Source: Jatrophihabitans telluris (GTDB taxonomy: Bacteria > Actinomycetota > Actinomycetes > Mycobacteriales > Jatrophihabitantaceae). Taken from it: a DNA stretch of 64,000 nt. A program made the position numbers and the translations under genes. Below the pieces are notes generated by a model, which was given only the letters and a program-made list of their open reading frames with translations, had not been told where the DNA came from and did no database searches. Shown in pieces: positions 1-10,500 of the stretch; position 1 is the first letter of the stretch, and each line of letters opens with the position of its first letter. Location of the stretch: contig NZ_CP097332.1 of the NCBI RefSeq assembly GCF_023516435.1, positions 3,410,001 through 3,474,000 on the forward strand, written 5' to 3'.

Positions 1-691
1 GCCTGAGGTCGGTCCCGTCGGCGGCCACCGAGTAGACGTTGCCGTGGCCCTCGAAATCGCCGAGGAACGCCAGCCGGTCACCGATCCAGACGGGGGCGGT
101 CTTGGGGCCGACGGTGTCGGGCAGCAACTCCGCGAACTCCCCCGAGCCGGTGGCGTCGAGCCACAGCCGCCCCGCGGTGCCGCCGCGGTATCTCTTCCAG
201 TGGGCCGGGTCGCGCAGGTAGCCGGTACCCACCACCACGGCACCGAAGTCTGCTTCGGCCAGCCCGGTGATCGGCCCGTAGGGCAACCGGGCCGGAGCCG
301 GATGTTCCTCGGCGAGGTCGAACGCCCACCCCCAGCTACGACTGCGGAAGGCGTCGAGGCCGGCCGACATGGCCACCAGCCGGCCGTCGCGGGCGAAGCC
401 GTGCAGGGTCGTGCCGGGGTGTCCGAAGTAGCTCAGCTGTCGAGGCACGCCACCCGACAGCGGCATCGTGAAGACCTCGGGCTCGCCGGCCCGCCGGGAC
501 ACCCAGGCCAGGGTCTGGGCGTCGGCGGACAGGCGCGGTCGCAGCACCGGCGACGCGTCGGAGGTCAGCCGTGCCGCCACGCCGCCGTCGGCCGGTGCGA
601 GCCAGACGTCGTCGGCGGCCGCGAACACGAGCTGCTCGCCGACGAGGTGAGGAAAGCGGAGGTATCCGGGAAAACCGATCTCAGCCGTCAT
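1..691 (-). CDS. Tricorn-type protease, N-terminal part (runs off the window)
   Basis: Reading the minus strand from the ATG at 691, the frame stays open to the window edge (about 230 residues), so only the N-terminal part is present. It starts MTAEIGFPGYLRFPHLVGEQ and continues with repeated blade-like segments (VFAAADDVWLAPADGG, RPRLSADAQTLAWVS, GEPEVFTMPLSGG), typical of the first beta-propeller of tricorn protease, a large cytosolic peptidase whose S41-type catalytic part would lie outside the window. The start is supported by a TAAGGT -10 element 8 nt upstream, so the mRNA may be leaderless. Another TolB/PD40-repeat peptidase is possible, but the opening motif is very tricorn-like. Confidence 0.82.
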   Translation of the reverse strand, partial: MTAEIGFPGYLRFPHLVGEQLVFAAADDVWLAPADGGVAARLTSDASPVLRPRLSADAQTLAWVSRRAGEPEVFTMPLSGGVPRQLSYFGHPGTTLHGFARDGRLVAMSAGLDAFRSRSWGWAFDLAEEHPAPARLPYGPITGLAEADFGAVVVGTGYLRDPAHWKRYRGGTAGRLWLDATGSGEFAELLPDTVGPKTAPVWIGDRLAFLGDFEGHGNVYSVAADGTDLR

Positions 692-699
692 GAAGCAAA

Positions 700-705
700 A
701 CCTTA
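700..705 (-). promoter_or_regulatory. -10 element (TAAGGT) of tricorn gene
   Basis: TAAGGT lies 8 nt before the ATG at 691 in an unusually AT-rich patch. Spacing fits a leaderless transcript. No clear -35. Confidence 0.45.
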
Positions 706-742
706 ATAATTTGCCGGGGTCGGCGCAAAGGGTAAAGCCGCG

Positions 743-1249
743 CTACCCGAGCACGGTGAAAGTGCGCGAGACCAGATCGCCGGCCAGGTCCAGGGCCCAC
801 GTGTAGCGGCCTGGCGGCAGCGGCATCGGACCGACATTGACCATGAAGCTCGCATCGATCGGGGTGCCCGGCGTCAGGCCGGGTGGGCGTCCCACTTCGA
901 TCGACGCGGTGAATTCGATCAATTGGTCGAGGGCACCGTCGGGCCCGGGCAGGACGATGGGATGGCCATCGGCATCGATGAGTCGCAGCAGCAGCGGAAG
1001 CGATTCGTTCGCGCGGTCCCACGCCACCTTGATCAGGCCTACAACCGCCTGCGGCGCCGTCGGAGTGCCGGTCACCGACCACCCGGCGCCGAGCATGCTC
1101 ACCTTGCCGCCGTTGGACTGGGCCGCGTCGGCCAGAATCAGCTGGATATCGGCGACGGGCTCGAAAGCCGGATCGTCCGGGCGGACAAACGGCTGATCGG
1201 AGGGCTGATCGGAGGGCTGGTCGGAGGGCTGGTCGGAGGGCTGAACCAT
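743..1249 (-). CDS. Small DUF6941-like hypothetical protein with N-terminal SDQP repeats
   Basis: The product is 168 residues. The body (VADIQLILADAAQSNGGKVS, MLGAGWSVTG, then a beta-rich region ending SRTFTVLG) resembles the family usually annotated DUF6941, of unknown function; I recognise it only by the ADAAQ...GGK...LGAGW pattern. The ATG at 1249, with an AGGATGAGG Shine-Dalgarno-like stretch just upstream, is preferred over an upstream in-frame extension to 1414, which would overlap the divergent LtrA gene. Residues 4-19 are four PSDQ units encoded by a 12-bp tandem repeat. No signal peptide or membrane segment is visible. Confidence 0.7.
   Translation of the reverse strand: MVQPSDQPSDQPSDQPSDQPFVRPDDPAFEPVADIQLILADAAQSNGGKVSMLGAGWSVTGTPTAPQAVVGLIKVAWDRANESLPLLLRLIDADGHPIVLPGPDGALDQLIEFTASIEVGRPPGLTPGTPIDASFMVNVGPMPLPPGRYTWALDLAGDLVSRTFTVLG
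1193..1240 (-). repeat. 12-bp tandem repeat, four units, coding for (PSDQ)4
   Basis: Four exact-length units CCCTCCGAYCAG directly after the start of the DUF6941-like gene; the first two have GAC and the last two GAT. Reading frame is preserved whatever the copy number. Confidence 0.9.
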
Positions 1250-1321
1250 GGCCTCATCCTGCCAGTCCGAGTTGCCTGACGTTGCCGAATCGGCCCTCGT
1301 CCGGCGCTCGGTCTGGATATC

Positions 1322-2614
1322 GTGAACGTCTCCGTCGGGAGCCGTCCCGGCTCGAACACCAAGGACCCCAGAGCCGAGATGCCGAGTTATCTGCGCAGCC
1401 GCGGCGGTGAACATTCCGTCACCAACATCGAGCTGTTCTTCGATCTGGTCTACGTCTTCGCTATCACGCAGATGTCACACCAGCTGCTGCACACGCACGG
1501 CGTCGAGGGCGTGTGCCAGACCGCGATCATGCTCGCGATGATCTGGCTGCTGTGGGTCTACACGACGTGGGTGACCAACTGGCTCGACCCCGACCGCGAT
1601 CCCCTGCGGCTGTTGCTGGTCGGGCTGATGCTGGCCAGCCTGGTGTTGTCGGCAAGCCTTCCGGACGCGTTCGGTCACCGCGGACTGGTCGTCGGTCTCA
1701 CCTACGCGAGCATGCAGATCGTGCGCAGCGCGGTGGCCGTCGCTCTGCTGGCCGCCGCGCCCGAGGACCGCGGACTACGGCTGAACTTCGAGCGAATCCT
1801 GTCCTGGTGCGCGCTGTCCGGTGCGCTGGCCGTGGCCGGCGGCGCGGCTCACGGCCACGGACGCGAGCTGCTCTGGCTGCTGGTCATCGTGGTCGACCTG
1901 ACCGGCGGCGCGGTCGGATTCTGGACCCCGGGCCTCGGCCGCTCCCGAGTGGACGAGTGGACCATCGACGGCGCTCACTTCGCCGAGCGGTGCCAGGCGT
2001 TCGTCCTGATCGCACTGGGTGAATCGCTCGTCGTGGTCGGCGCCGCGTTGTCCGGCTTGAGCTCGCCCGACGGGCCCGAGATCGCGGCCTTCGTGGTGGC
2101 CTTCCTCGGTGCCGCCGCGTTGTGGTGGGTGTACTTCGACCGCAGCGGACCCGCCGGCGCGTGGGTGATCGCACGATCGGCCGATCCGGGCCGACTCGGC
2201 CGGTCGGCCTATCACTTCCTCCACCCGATCATGATCGGCGGAATCATCGTGAGCGCCGCTGCGGACGAGCAGGTGCTCGCCGCGCCCACCGCGCCTGCCC
2301 ACACCGCGACCGCCTGGCTCGTGCTGGGAGGTACCGCGCTGTTCCTGGCCGGGCACGCGGCGTTCACGACGGTGGTGTGGCGGTCGGTTCCCTGGACGCG
2401 GCTGATCGCGATCGTGTGCCTGGCTTTGCTGGCCATCATCGCTACCCGAGTCAGCGGGCTCGCTCTGGCCTCATGCGCACTGGTTGTCCTCATCGCGGTC
2501 TGCGCCGGTGACCGGCTGCTGTTGCGCGACCCGTACGGCACGGCACCAGAAACCCCCGGCACCGGACGGGGCGACCACGGCGAGCACGGCGAGCACGCGC
2601 GCCTAGCCCGCTGA
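1322..2614 (+). CDS. ltrA: Low temperature requirement protein A (LtrA) family membrane protein
   Basis: A polytopic membrane protein of up to 430 residues. The N-terminal signature TNIELFFDLVYVFAITQMSH is diagnostic of the LtrA family (first described in Listeria as needed for growth in the cold; molecular function unknown). About ten hydrophobic helices follow. GTG 1322 is the longest start; ATG 1379 (MPSYLRSRGGEH) is equally plausible and puts the ELFFDL motif at the usual distance from the N terminus. Neither has a strong ribosome-binding site. It is divergent from the DUF6941-like gene and convergent with hglS. Confidence 0.85.
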   Translation: MNVSVGSRPGSNTKDPRAEMPSYLRSRGGEHSVTNIELFFDLVYVFAITQMSHQLLHTHGVEGVCQTAIMLAMIWLLWVYTTWVTNWLDPDRDPLRLLLVGLMLASLVLSASLPDAFGHRGLVVGLTYASMQIVRSAVAVALLAAAPEDRGLRLNFERILSWCALSGALAVAGGAAHGHGRELLWLLVIVVDLTGGAVGFWTPGLGRSRVDEWTIDGAHFAERCQAFVLIALGESLVVVGAALSGLSSPDGPEIAAFVVAFLGAAALWWVYFDRSGPAGAWVIARSADPGRLGRSAYHFLHPIMIGGIIVSAAADEQVLAAPTAPAHTATAWLVLGGTALFLAGHAAFTTVVWRSVPWTRLIAIVCLALLAIIATRVSGLALASCALVVLIAVCAGDRLLLRDPYGTAPETPGTGRGDHGEHGEHARLAR

Positions 2615-2646
2615 GCCCGCACTGACCCAGCCGGCGAGCCGGCCGA

Positions 2647-4188
2647 TCAGGCGCAAGCAGCGTCCAGCTCGGCGAGCGCGGCCTCGGCCGAGGCTCGGCT
2701 TTGCGCCGCGTACAAGTCGTCGGGATTGGCCACCTCAGTGCCGAGGACCTCGCGCAGCCACCCGATGTCCCGCGGTGAGGCCTGCGCGTGCGTGTCGGAG
2801 CTGCCCCCACCGGTCAGGTTCGACTGGAAGATCCCGGCCGCGGACCGGGGCAGGAAGTCCTCGTAGACGATCGGTTCGGCCACCAGCCATCCGGCGGCAA
2901 CGAGCTCGGGCAAGGACTGCGGACGCGGTCCGGGCGGGATCGCCGCCGGGTTGACGGCGAACCGGAACCAGGCCAGGCCCTGATCGAGGAAACCCTGCTC
3001 GTCATGGGGCAATCCGGCGTCGAACAGTTGCGCGGCCACCTCGGTCCGAACCAGGCTGGGATCGGCGCTGAGCCGGGTCGCCACTTCCCGATCGAGCTGA
3101 TCGAGCCGGTCCCGTCCGGCCTCTGTGAGCGCCAGGCCACGGGCCTCGACCTCGCCGAAGCGCACCCGCAACGAGCCCTGCACCACGGTCCCGTCGGCGT
3201 TGCGCAGCAGACGGGATTCGGCCAACGCCCGGAAGGAGGTCTGACGCAGCAGCACCTCCGGCCCGGACCAGGCCGGCGGACCCTGGATCTCGGAGATCAT
3301 CTCGATCCCCCGGGATGACATTCGCCCGTAGAGTTCGTCGATGTCCAGCACCCGCGGGGTCAGGTGATTGATGTGGGTGGAGCTCACGCCGCCGATATCG
3401 GCGGCAACGCTGGAGATCGCCTCCAGACGCCGGTACCAGCGCTCGTCCACCGGATCCTCTGACAACGCGAAACATCCGGTCGCCAGGTCGAGAAACCGCT
3501 GCGCCTCGTCCTCGGCGAGTCCGAGGTCGGCGACCGCCCGCTCGGCCAGTCCCAACAACTCGTCGGAGAAGAGCGTCCTGGCGGCCAGGAAACGTTCGAG
3601 GTCGTCCTGGGTCCGGGCGTCGAAGAATCGCCGATCGTCGGCCGTCAGCACCGAGGTGAACACCCGGAACGGGTTCACCGCGAGCTCGTCGGGATCGATC
3701 GGCCGGAACGCGGTCGACACGACCGGCACCGGGGTCCGGCCGGTGTCACGCAGGTCGTAGAACCCGACCGGATGCATCCCCATGGCCGCGAAGATCCGCC
3801 CGACCTGCCGCAGCTCTTCAGCGGTCCCGACCCGGATCGCACCGTGTCGTTCGGCCGTGACCCGCTCCAGCGACCCCAGCCGGAGCTGCGTCGCGGAGTG
3901 CCGCGTCCGCTCGGCGTTGATCTCCTGGCACACCTCGACCAGCGTCGCGTAGGCCGGCACCTCCTCGGCGTAGAGCAACGACAGCCGGCGGGCGAATTCG
4001 GACCGCAACCTGGTCGGTGACCAACGCTGCGGCTGACCGCCACCGCGTGCTGGGCCCGTCGAAAGGCCCGTCGAAAGGCCCGTCGAAAGGCCCGTCGAAG
4101 GACCCGTCGCGAGCCCGGAGACCGGGGATGGATCGACCTCTGGACGGGATGATCGATGCGCAGCCCGCTGGGCATCGTTGAGGGACAT
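2647..4188 (-). CDS. hglS: 2-oxoadipate dioxygenase/decarboxylase (DUF1338, VOC superfamily)
   Basis: This protein of 513 residues has the features of HglS/YdcJ, the Fe(II) enzyme that converts 2-oxoadipate to D-2-hydroxyglutarate in lysine catabolism. Visible family motifs are RHGAIR (His iron ligand plus substrate-binding Arg in characterised HglS), INHLTPR (second His) and a Glu near RVRFGEVEARGLAL; assigning these by position is from family knowledge. The start at 4188 (MSLNDAQRAAH) follows GGAGCAG on the minus strand. Residues about 25-45 carry a low-complexity STGL repeat from a 12-bp tandem DNA repeat, unlike the conserved core and probably disordered. No other lysine-degradation gene is nearby. 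Confidence 0.85.
   Translation of the reverse strand: MSLNDAQRAAHRSSRPEVDPSPVSGLATGPSTGLSTGLSTGLSTGPARGGGQPQRWSPTRLRSEFARRLSLLYAEEVPAYATLVEVCQEINAERTRHSATQLRLGSLERVTAERHGAIRVGTAEELRQVGRIFAAMGMHPVGFYDLRDTGRTPVPVVSTAFRPIDPDELAVNPFRVFTSVLTADDRRFFDARTQDDLERFLAARTLFSDELLGLAERAVADLGLAEDEAQRFLDLATGCFALSEDPVDERWYRRLEAISSVAADIGGVSSTHINHLTPRVLDIDELYGRMSSRGIEMISEIQGPPAWSGPEVLLRQTSFRALAESRLLRNADGTVVQGSLRVRFGEVEARGLALTEAGRDRLDQLDREVATRLSADPSLVRTEVAAQLFDAGLPHDEQGFLDQGLAWFRFAVNPAAIPPGPRPQSLPELVAAGWLVAEPIVYEDFLPRSAAGIFQSNLTGGGSSDTHAQASPRDIGWLREVLGTEVANPDDLYAAQSRASAEAALAELDAACA
4053..4112 (-). repeat. 12-bp tandem repeat in hglS 5' region
   Basis: Three perfect units GGCCCGTCGAAA on the plus strand, a fourth with one change, then a degenerate fifth. 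It encodes STGL/STGP repeats in the N-terminal extension. Confidence 0.9.
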
Positions 4189-4390
4189 GGAACTGCTCCG
4201 CTTCGTCGCCGTTGACGCGACCCCCCACCCGCGGGGATCCCGGCGAGGGTAGCGAGTCCAGGTGGCCGTCGCGACGCCGCCCCGGCCCGTCTTCGGCGCG
4301 GCGCTCAGGACCGGCGGCACGCGGCCGATGGTTCAAGCGCGCTACTCGACAGGCGGGAGCGGTGACCGATCTGGGTGCGGAGGCGTGAAG

Positions 4391-7300
4391 GTGGCGGGAT
4401 TCGAGGTGCCGGACACCGGCGCAGCGACGCCGCCAACCCGGACCGACGCCGACCCGGTGGTGCCGACGAGCGCGGCGACGTCCCTGGGCTACCTCGACGG
4501 ACTCCTGCGCCACGCCGGTGGCGTCATGTATGTGCGCGACGCCGAGCAGAGTCGTTTCGTGCTGGTCAACCCGGCCTTCGAGGACCTGGTCGGGCTGGCG
4601 GCGTCCGAGATCCTGGGAAAGACCGGCCATGACATCTTTCCCGCCGCAATCGCCGACGAGCACCGGGCCAACGACCTCGAGGTGCTCGCCGACGGCCGTG
4701 CCCGCACGAGTCGCGAGATCGCGACCCAGGCCGACGGCAGCATCCGCGAGTACATCTCCCACAAGTTCGTGCTCACCGACCCGGCGGGACAGGCCTACGC
4801 GATCGGCGGCATCTCCACCGACGTGACCGCGCTCGAGGACGAGCGGCGGGCCCATCAGTCGGCCCGGGACGAAGCCGACGCTCGGTTCGCCGCCGTCTTC
4901 GAGCACGCGCCGATCGGACAGATCTTCTCCGATCCCAGCGGCACGATCACCGAGGTCAACGTGGCACTGGCCACCATGCTCGGCTATGGCGTCCAGGAGA
5001 TGGTCGGCCGTTCGGTCGCCGATTTCGCCAACGCCGATCAGCTCGACGAGATCCGTGCCGCGACCCTGGAGCTACTGGCGGGTACCAGCCTGACGGTCAG
5101 CGCGATCCGCCGTTTCCGGCACCGGGACGGGCACTGCGTCCCGGTCCGGGTCACCAGCGCGCTGCTGCGCGACGCGAGCGGTGCGCCGCGTTGGTGGGTA
5201 TCGCTGGTCGTCGACATCACCGAGGAGGAGTCCGCGCGCACCGAGCTGGACCGGGCACACCGGGCCGCGGTTCGCTCGGCCGAACGGCTGCAGGTGCTGC
5301 ACGCCATCGCCACCGCCGCCAACGAAGCCACCGACATCGAAAGCGCCGCCGCGCACGTGCTGCAGGCAGTGTGCTCACACTTCCGGTGGGCCGCCGGTGT
5401 GCTGCTGCGCTGGCCGGACAACGGCCGTACCGACCATCCCGTCCGGGTCGCCGCCGGCTGGCAGGCCGGCGAGCAGTCCAGCGCGCTACGCCTGGCCGCC
5501 GCCGGACAATGGGCCCTGCACCGCGCCGGCGACATTGCGCCGGGCGGCAACTCGCCGGTGCAGATCCTGCCCGCGATCCCCGAGACCGGCGCACCAGAAG
5601 GCGTCGCCCTTCCCGTCGAGGGCGCCGGATCGGTTCGCTACGCCTGGGTGCTGTTCCCCGACGATCCGCAGAACAGCCGGTCCAACCCTGACCGGGAGGA
5701 TCTCGACTGGGATTCCCTCGAAGTTCTCGGCCTGATCAGCATCGAGACCTCACGCCTGGTCGAGCGCCAGGCCGCGCGGATGCGCCTGGTCGACAGCGAA
5801 GAACGCTTCCGGTCCATCTTCGCCGGCTCACCCCTGCCGATGGCCCTCAGCATCGGCAGCAGCGGCACGTTCGGCGAGGTCAACGACGCGTTGTGCGAGC
5901 TGCTGGGACGGCGGGCCGACGAGCTCATCGGACAGTCGGCAGCACGGTTCACCCACCCCGACGACGTCCCCCTGCTGGACGTCGCCGGGGCCACTGCGCT
6001 CGACGCCGTCGACCGGCGGCATCGCTTCGAGATGCGGATGATCCACGCCAACGGCGCCCCGGTCATCACCGACGTGACGCTCACCTGGGTGACCGGGCGC
6101 GACGGCAAGCTGTTGCTGCTGGCACAGATGGAGAACATCACCGCCCGGCGCCGCGCCGAGGAATCCCTGCGCCGGCAGGCCGATGAGGACTCCCTCACGG
6201 GCCTGGCCAACCGCTCCTACCTCAGCCGAACCCTGCGCAGCCACGCTGGGGACGTGGCGCAGTTCGCCGCACTGTTCATCGATCTCGACGGGTTCAAGTC
6301 GATCAACGACAGCCGGGGTCACGAGGTCGGGGACGAGGTCCTGGTCGAGGTCGCGCAGCGGCTGCGTCGGGCCGTGCGTCCCAGCGACATCGTGGCCCGC
6401 TTCGGTGGCGACGAGTTCGTGACCCTGTGCCGCGGTCCGATCGAGGAGAGCGAGGCACGCCAGATCGCTCGGCGGGTGGAGGAGTCCCTGGCTGCCCCGA
6501 TCGATACTCGCGGGGGCGCGGTGCGGGTCACCGCCAGCGTCGGCATCGCCTGCGGCACCATCCCGCTCGAGGACCCCACCGAGCTACTGCAACGGGCCGA
6601 CGCCGCGATGTATCACGCCAAGCGCCTGGGCAAGGATCGCAGCGAGCTCTACGACAGCCGGTTGCACGCCAACGCCCTCGCCAGCCAGCGCACCGAGGCC
6701 GCCCTGCGGCGGGCCATCGAGGAGAACCGATTCGTCCTGCACTACCAGCCGATCGTGTCGTTGCCTCAGCAGGCGATCGTCGGCTTCGAGGCGTTGGTAC
6801 GGCTGCTCGACGACGACGGCACGTTGATCGCCCCGCAGCACTTCATCCCGGTGGCCGAGGAAAGCGGGCTGATCGTGCCGATGGGAACGTGGGTGCTGCG
6901 TCAGGCCTGCTCCGACATCGCCACGCTGCAACGGGTCAGCGGCATGCGGCTCGCGGTCTCCGTCAACGTCTCCGCCGCCCAGGCCGCCCGGCATGACCTC
7001 GCCGACACCGTCGCCTCGGCCCTGACCGACTCCGGCCTGGACGAACGGTCGCTGTGCATCGAGCTGACCGAGTCAGCCCTGCTGGAGGCGGACGAATCCA
7101 CGCTGGCGCAGCTCAACGACCTGCGGGCTCGGGGGATCCAGATCTCGCTGGACGACTTCGGCACGGGATATTCCTCGCTCACGTACCTGCGCACGTTCCC
7201 GGTGAGCAACATCAAGGTCGATCGGTCCTTCGTGGCCGGTATCGGCGTGCGCCCCGGTGACCTGGCCATCGTCCGCGCGGTGACCGGACTGGCCCGCGAT

Positions 7301-7468
7301 CTCGGCATCGGCTGCGTCGCCGAAGGGATCGAGACCCCTCGGCAACTGGCCGAGGTGATTGCCTTGGGCGCCCAATACGGGCAGGGCTACCTGTTCTCAC
7401 GTCCGGTGCCGGTCACCGACCTTCTCGACCTGCTGGTGCCTCCGTTGCGTACCGCGCTGGGCGCCTGA
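4391..7468 (+). CDS. PAS-PAS-GAF-PAS-GGDEF-EAL cyclic-di-GMP signalling protein
   Basis: A protein of 1025 residues with PAS domains from about residues 34 and 164, a GAF domain from about 299, a third PAS from about 470, GGDEF from about 600 and EAL from about 770. The diguanylate cyclase site is intact (ARFGGDEFV near 672) and has an inhibitory I-site RPSD five residues before GGDEF. The phosphodiesterase half also keeps its motifs (GFEALVR near 800, ELTESALL, DDFGTGYSS near 921). Both activities are therefore possible, with product feedback. No membrane segment is seen, so the protein is likely cytosolic, sensing small ligands or redox. GTG 4391 is chosen because GGAGG lies 7 nt upstream; the frame is open back to 4262. 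Confidence 0.9.
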   Translation: MAGFEVPDTGAATPPTRTDADPVVPTSAATSLGYLDGLLRHAGGVMYVRDAEQSRFVLVNPAFEDLVGLAASEILGKTGHDIFPAAIADEHRANDLEVLADGRARTSREIATQADGSIREYISHKFVLTDPAGQAYAIGGISTDVTALEDERRAHQSARDEADARFAAVFEHAPIGQIFSDPSGTITEVNVALATMLGYGVQEMVGRSVADFANADQLDEIRAATLELLAGTSLTVSAIRRFRHRDGHCVPVRVTSALLRDASGAPRWWVSLVVDITEEESARTELDRAHRAAVRSAERLQVLHAIATAANEATDIESAAAHVLQAVCSHFRWAAGVLLRWPDNGRTDHPVRVAAGWQAGEQSSALRLAAAGQWALHRAGDIAPGGNSPVQILPAIPETGAPEGVALPVEGAGSVRYAWVLFPDDPQNSRSNPDREDLDWDSLEVLGLISIETSRLVERQAARMRLVDSEERFRSIFAGSPLPMALSIGSSGTFGEVNDALCELLGRRADELIGQSAARFTHPDDVPLLDVAGATALDAVDRRHRFEMRMIHANGAPVITDVTLTWVTGRDGKLLLLAQMENITARRRAEESLRRQADEDSLTGLANRSYLSRTLRSHAGDVAQFAALFIDLDGFKSINDSRGHEVGDEVLVEVAQRLRRAVRPSDIVARFGGDEFVTLCRGPIEESEARQIARRVEESLAAPIDTRGGAVRVTASVGIACGTIPLEDPTELLQRADAAMYHAKRLGKDRSELYDSRLHANALASQRTEAALRRAIEENRFVLHYQPIVSLPQQAIVGFEALVRLLDDDGTLIAPQHFIPVAEESGLIVPMGTWVLRQACSDIATLQRVSGMRLAVSVNVSAAQAARHDLADTVASALTDSGLDERSLCIELTESALLEADESTLAQLNDLRARGIQISLDDFGTGYSSLTYLRTFPVSNIKVDRSFVAGIGVRPGDLAIVRAVTGLARDLGIGCVAEGIETPRQLAEVIALGAQYGQGYLFSRPVPVTDLLDLLVPPLRTALGA

Positions 7469-7546
7469 CCCGAGGCTCGTGAGCCCGGTCCGACCCGGGT
7501 CGAAGGCCGGATGGTCGTCGGGTGCGGGCAGTTCATCGGGGATCGC

Positions 7547-7552
7547 TACGGT
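7547..7552 (+). promoter_or_regulatory. -10 element (TACGGT) of Pls-like gene
   Basis: TACGGT ends 6 nt before GTG 7559, the leaderless spacing seen repeatedly in the window; it decides the start of the synthetase gene. Confidence 0.5.
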
Positions 7553-7558
7553 AGCCCG

Positions 7559-10500
7559 GTGACCGACACGCAGTTCCGGCCCCAGCTCAGTCGGGTCGCC
7601 GCCGCGCCGCCACCGCGCACCCTGCTCGATGTCTTCGCCGCCACCGTCGCGGCGCATCCGCACGAAGCGGCCCTGGACGACGGTCGTTCCACGCTCAGCT
7701 ACGCCGAACTGCTGCTCGCCGCCGAGACCCGGGCCGAACAATTGCGGTTGGCCGGCGTCCGCCGCGGGGACCGGGTCGGTGTACGGCTGCCCTCGGGCAC
7801 CCATGACCTCTACATCGCCATTCTCGGCATCCTGGCCGCCGGGGCCGCCTACGTGCCGGTCGATGCCGATGACCCCGAGGACCGCGCCCGGCTGGTGTTC
7901 GGGGAGGCGGGGGTGGTCACCGTGATCGACGGACGGCCGGAGTCTGCCGTTCTCGAGCCGGTTGCGCCGTCGCGGCCGGAACTCGACGACGACGCCTGGA
8001 TCATCTTCACCTCCGGCTCCACGGGTACCCCGAAAGGCGTCGCGGTCAGTCATCGCAGTGCCGCGGCCTTCGTCGACGCCGAGGCACGCCTGTTCCGCCA
8101 GGACGAGCCCCTCGGTCCCGGTGATCGGGTGCTGGCCGGACTCTCGGTCGCCTTCGACGCCTCCTGCGAGGAGATGTGGCTGGCCTGGCGCAACGGCGCC
8201 TGCCTGGTGCCGGCCCCACGCTCCCTCGTGCGCAGCGGGATGGATCTTGGACCCTGGCTGGTCGAGCACGACATCACGGTGGTGTCGACCGTGCCGACGC
8301 TGGCCGGCCTGTGGCCGCCGGACTGCCTGGACGGGGTGCGGTTACTGATCTTCGGGGGCGAGGCCTGCCCGCCGGAACTGGCCGAGCGGCTGGTCGACGA
8401 CGGCCGCGAGGTGTGGAACACCTACGGGCCGACCGAGGCGACGGTGGTGGCCTGCGCCGCACCGCTCAGCGAGGACGGGCCGGTGCGCATCGGCCTTCCC
8501 CTGGACGGCTGGGACCTGGCCGTGGTCGACGGCTCGGGTCGCCCGGTCGGTAGCGGGGAGATCGGCGAGCTGATCATCGGCGGTGTCGGGCTGGCCCGCT
8601 ACCTGGACCCGGTGAAGGACGCCGAGAAATTCGCGCCGTTTCCCTCCCTGGGCTGGGAACGGGCCTACCGCAGCGGAGATCTCGTCCGCTACGACCCGGA
8701 GGGGCTGCTGTTCATCGGACGTGCCGACGAGCAGGTGAAGCTCGGTGGCAGGCGCATCGAACTCGGGGAGGTGGACGCGGCCCTGCAGTCGTTGACCGGG
8801 GTCGTCGCGGCCGCCGCGGCGGTGAGGACCACCAAGGCCGGCAACCAGATTCTCGTCGGTTACCTGGTGACGTCAGCGAGCGGCGATTTCGATCAGCCGA
8901 CGGCCCTGGCGCGCTTGCGCGAGGCGCTGCCCGCAGCCCTCGTCCCGATGCTCGCCGTGGTCGAGACGTTGCCGACCCGCATCTCGGGCAAGGTCGACCG
9001 TAACGCCCTGCCCTGGCCGCTGGCGGCGGCCGGGACCGATGCGGCCAGCCACGGACTGACCGGGACGATCGGGTGGCTGGCTGACCAGTGGAGCGAGGTC
9101 CTGGGCGCCAATGTGCTCGGCGGGGACGACGATTTCTTCGCCCACGGTGGCGGATCCCTGGCCGCCGCCCAGCTCGTGTCCCGGCTGCGCCAGCGCTTCC
9201 CGCACGCCACCGTGGCCAACATCTACGACCACCCGCGGCTGGCCGACCTCGCCGACCTGCTGGACTCCGCTGCACCCGCGGCGGCTACGCAGGAACGTCT
9301 GGTCCGCCCCATGCCCCGGCGGGCACAGGGCGTCCAGCTCGTCATCACCCTGCTGGTCAACACGCTGGCCGGCCTTCGATGGCTGACCTTCCTGGCCGCC
9401 GTCAACAACATCGTGAGCTGGAGCCGATCCTTGAGCTGGGCTCCGACAGTGTCGTGGTGGTGGGTGCTGGCCGGGTTCGTGTTGTTCATCAGCCCGCCGG
9501 GCCGGATGGCGATCGCGATCGTCGGAACGAGAATCCTCCTGGTGGGTCTGCGTCCTGGTCGCCATCCCCGCGGCGGATCGGTCCATCTGCGGATCTGGGC
9601 CGCCGAGCGACTGGCCGAGGCCGTGGATGCCGCCAACCTCGCGGGTGCGCCCTGGATCGCCTACTACGCAAGGGCTCTCGGCGCCTCCATCGGCCCCGGG
9701 GTCACGCTGCACACGCTGCCCCCCATCACCGGGATGCTGACGATCCACCGGGACGCCTCCGTCGAACCCGAGGTCGATCTGGCCGGCTACTGGATCGACG
9801 GGGACGAGGTGATCGTCGGGACGATGGAGATCGGGATCGGCGCCACCATCGGTTCCCGAAGCACCCTCGCGCCCGGAGTCCGCATCGGCCACGGCGCCGA
9901 GATCGCCTCCGGTTCGTGGGTGTTCGGTCAGGTCGGCGACGACGAACGCTGGGCCGGGTCACCGGCGGCTCACGTCGGCCGGGCGCGGCACCGGTGGCCG
10001 GCGCAGGATCCACCGCGAAAGCCGGCGTGGATGCTCGCCTACGGCGCGGCTTCGACGTTGTTCTCCGCGTTGCCGCTGTTGGCCGCCCTTCCGGGCCTGT
10101 GGTGGGCCGCGGCGATCCTCGGACATCCGCCCCGCCTGTCCAGTGCTATCGGCTCGCTGATCCTGGCCGTTCCGGCGGTGACGCTGACCTGGCTGCTCTG
10201 CTACGCGTCGGCGACCGTGGTGATCGTCCGGCTCCTCGGGCTGGGACTGCGCGAGGGCCATCACCCCGTGCGCAGTCGCATCGGCTGGCAGGCGTGGGCG
10301 ACCGAGCGCGTGATGGATTCGGCCCGGTCACTGTTGTTCCCGATCTATTCGAGCCTGTTCACGCCCTTGTGGTTGCGTGCGCTCGGCGCGCATATCGGCA
10401 AAGGGGTCGAGGCCTCGACCGTGCTGCTGCTGCCGAGCATGACCACCGTCGGCGACGGAGCTTTCCTCGCCGACGACACCATGGTCGCCTCCTACGAACT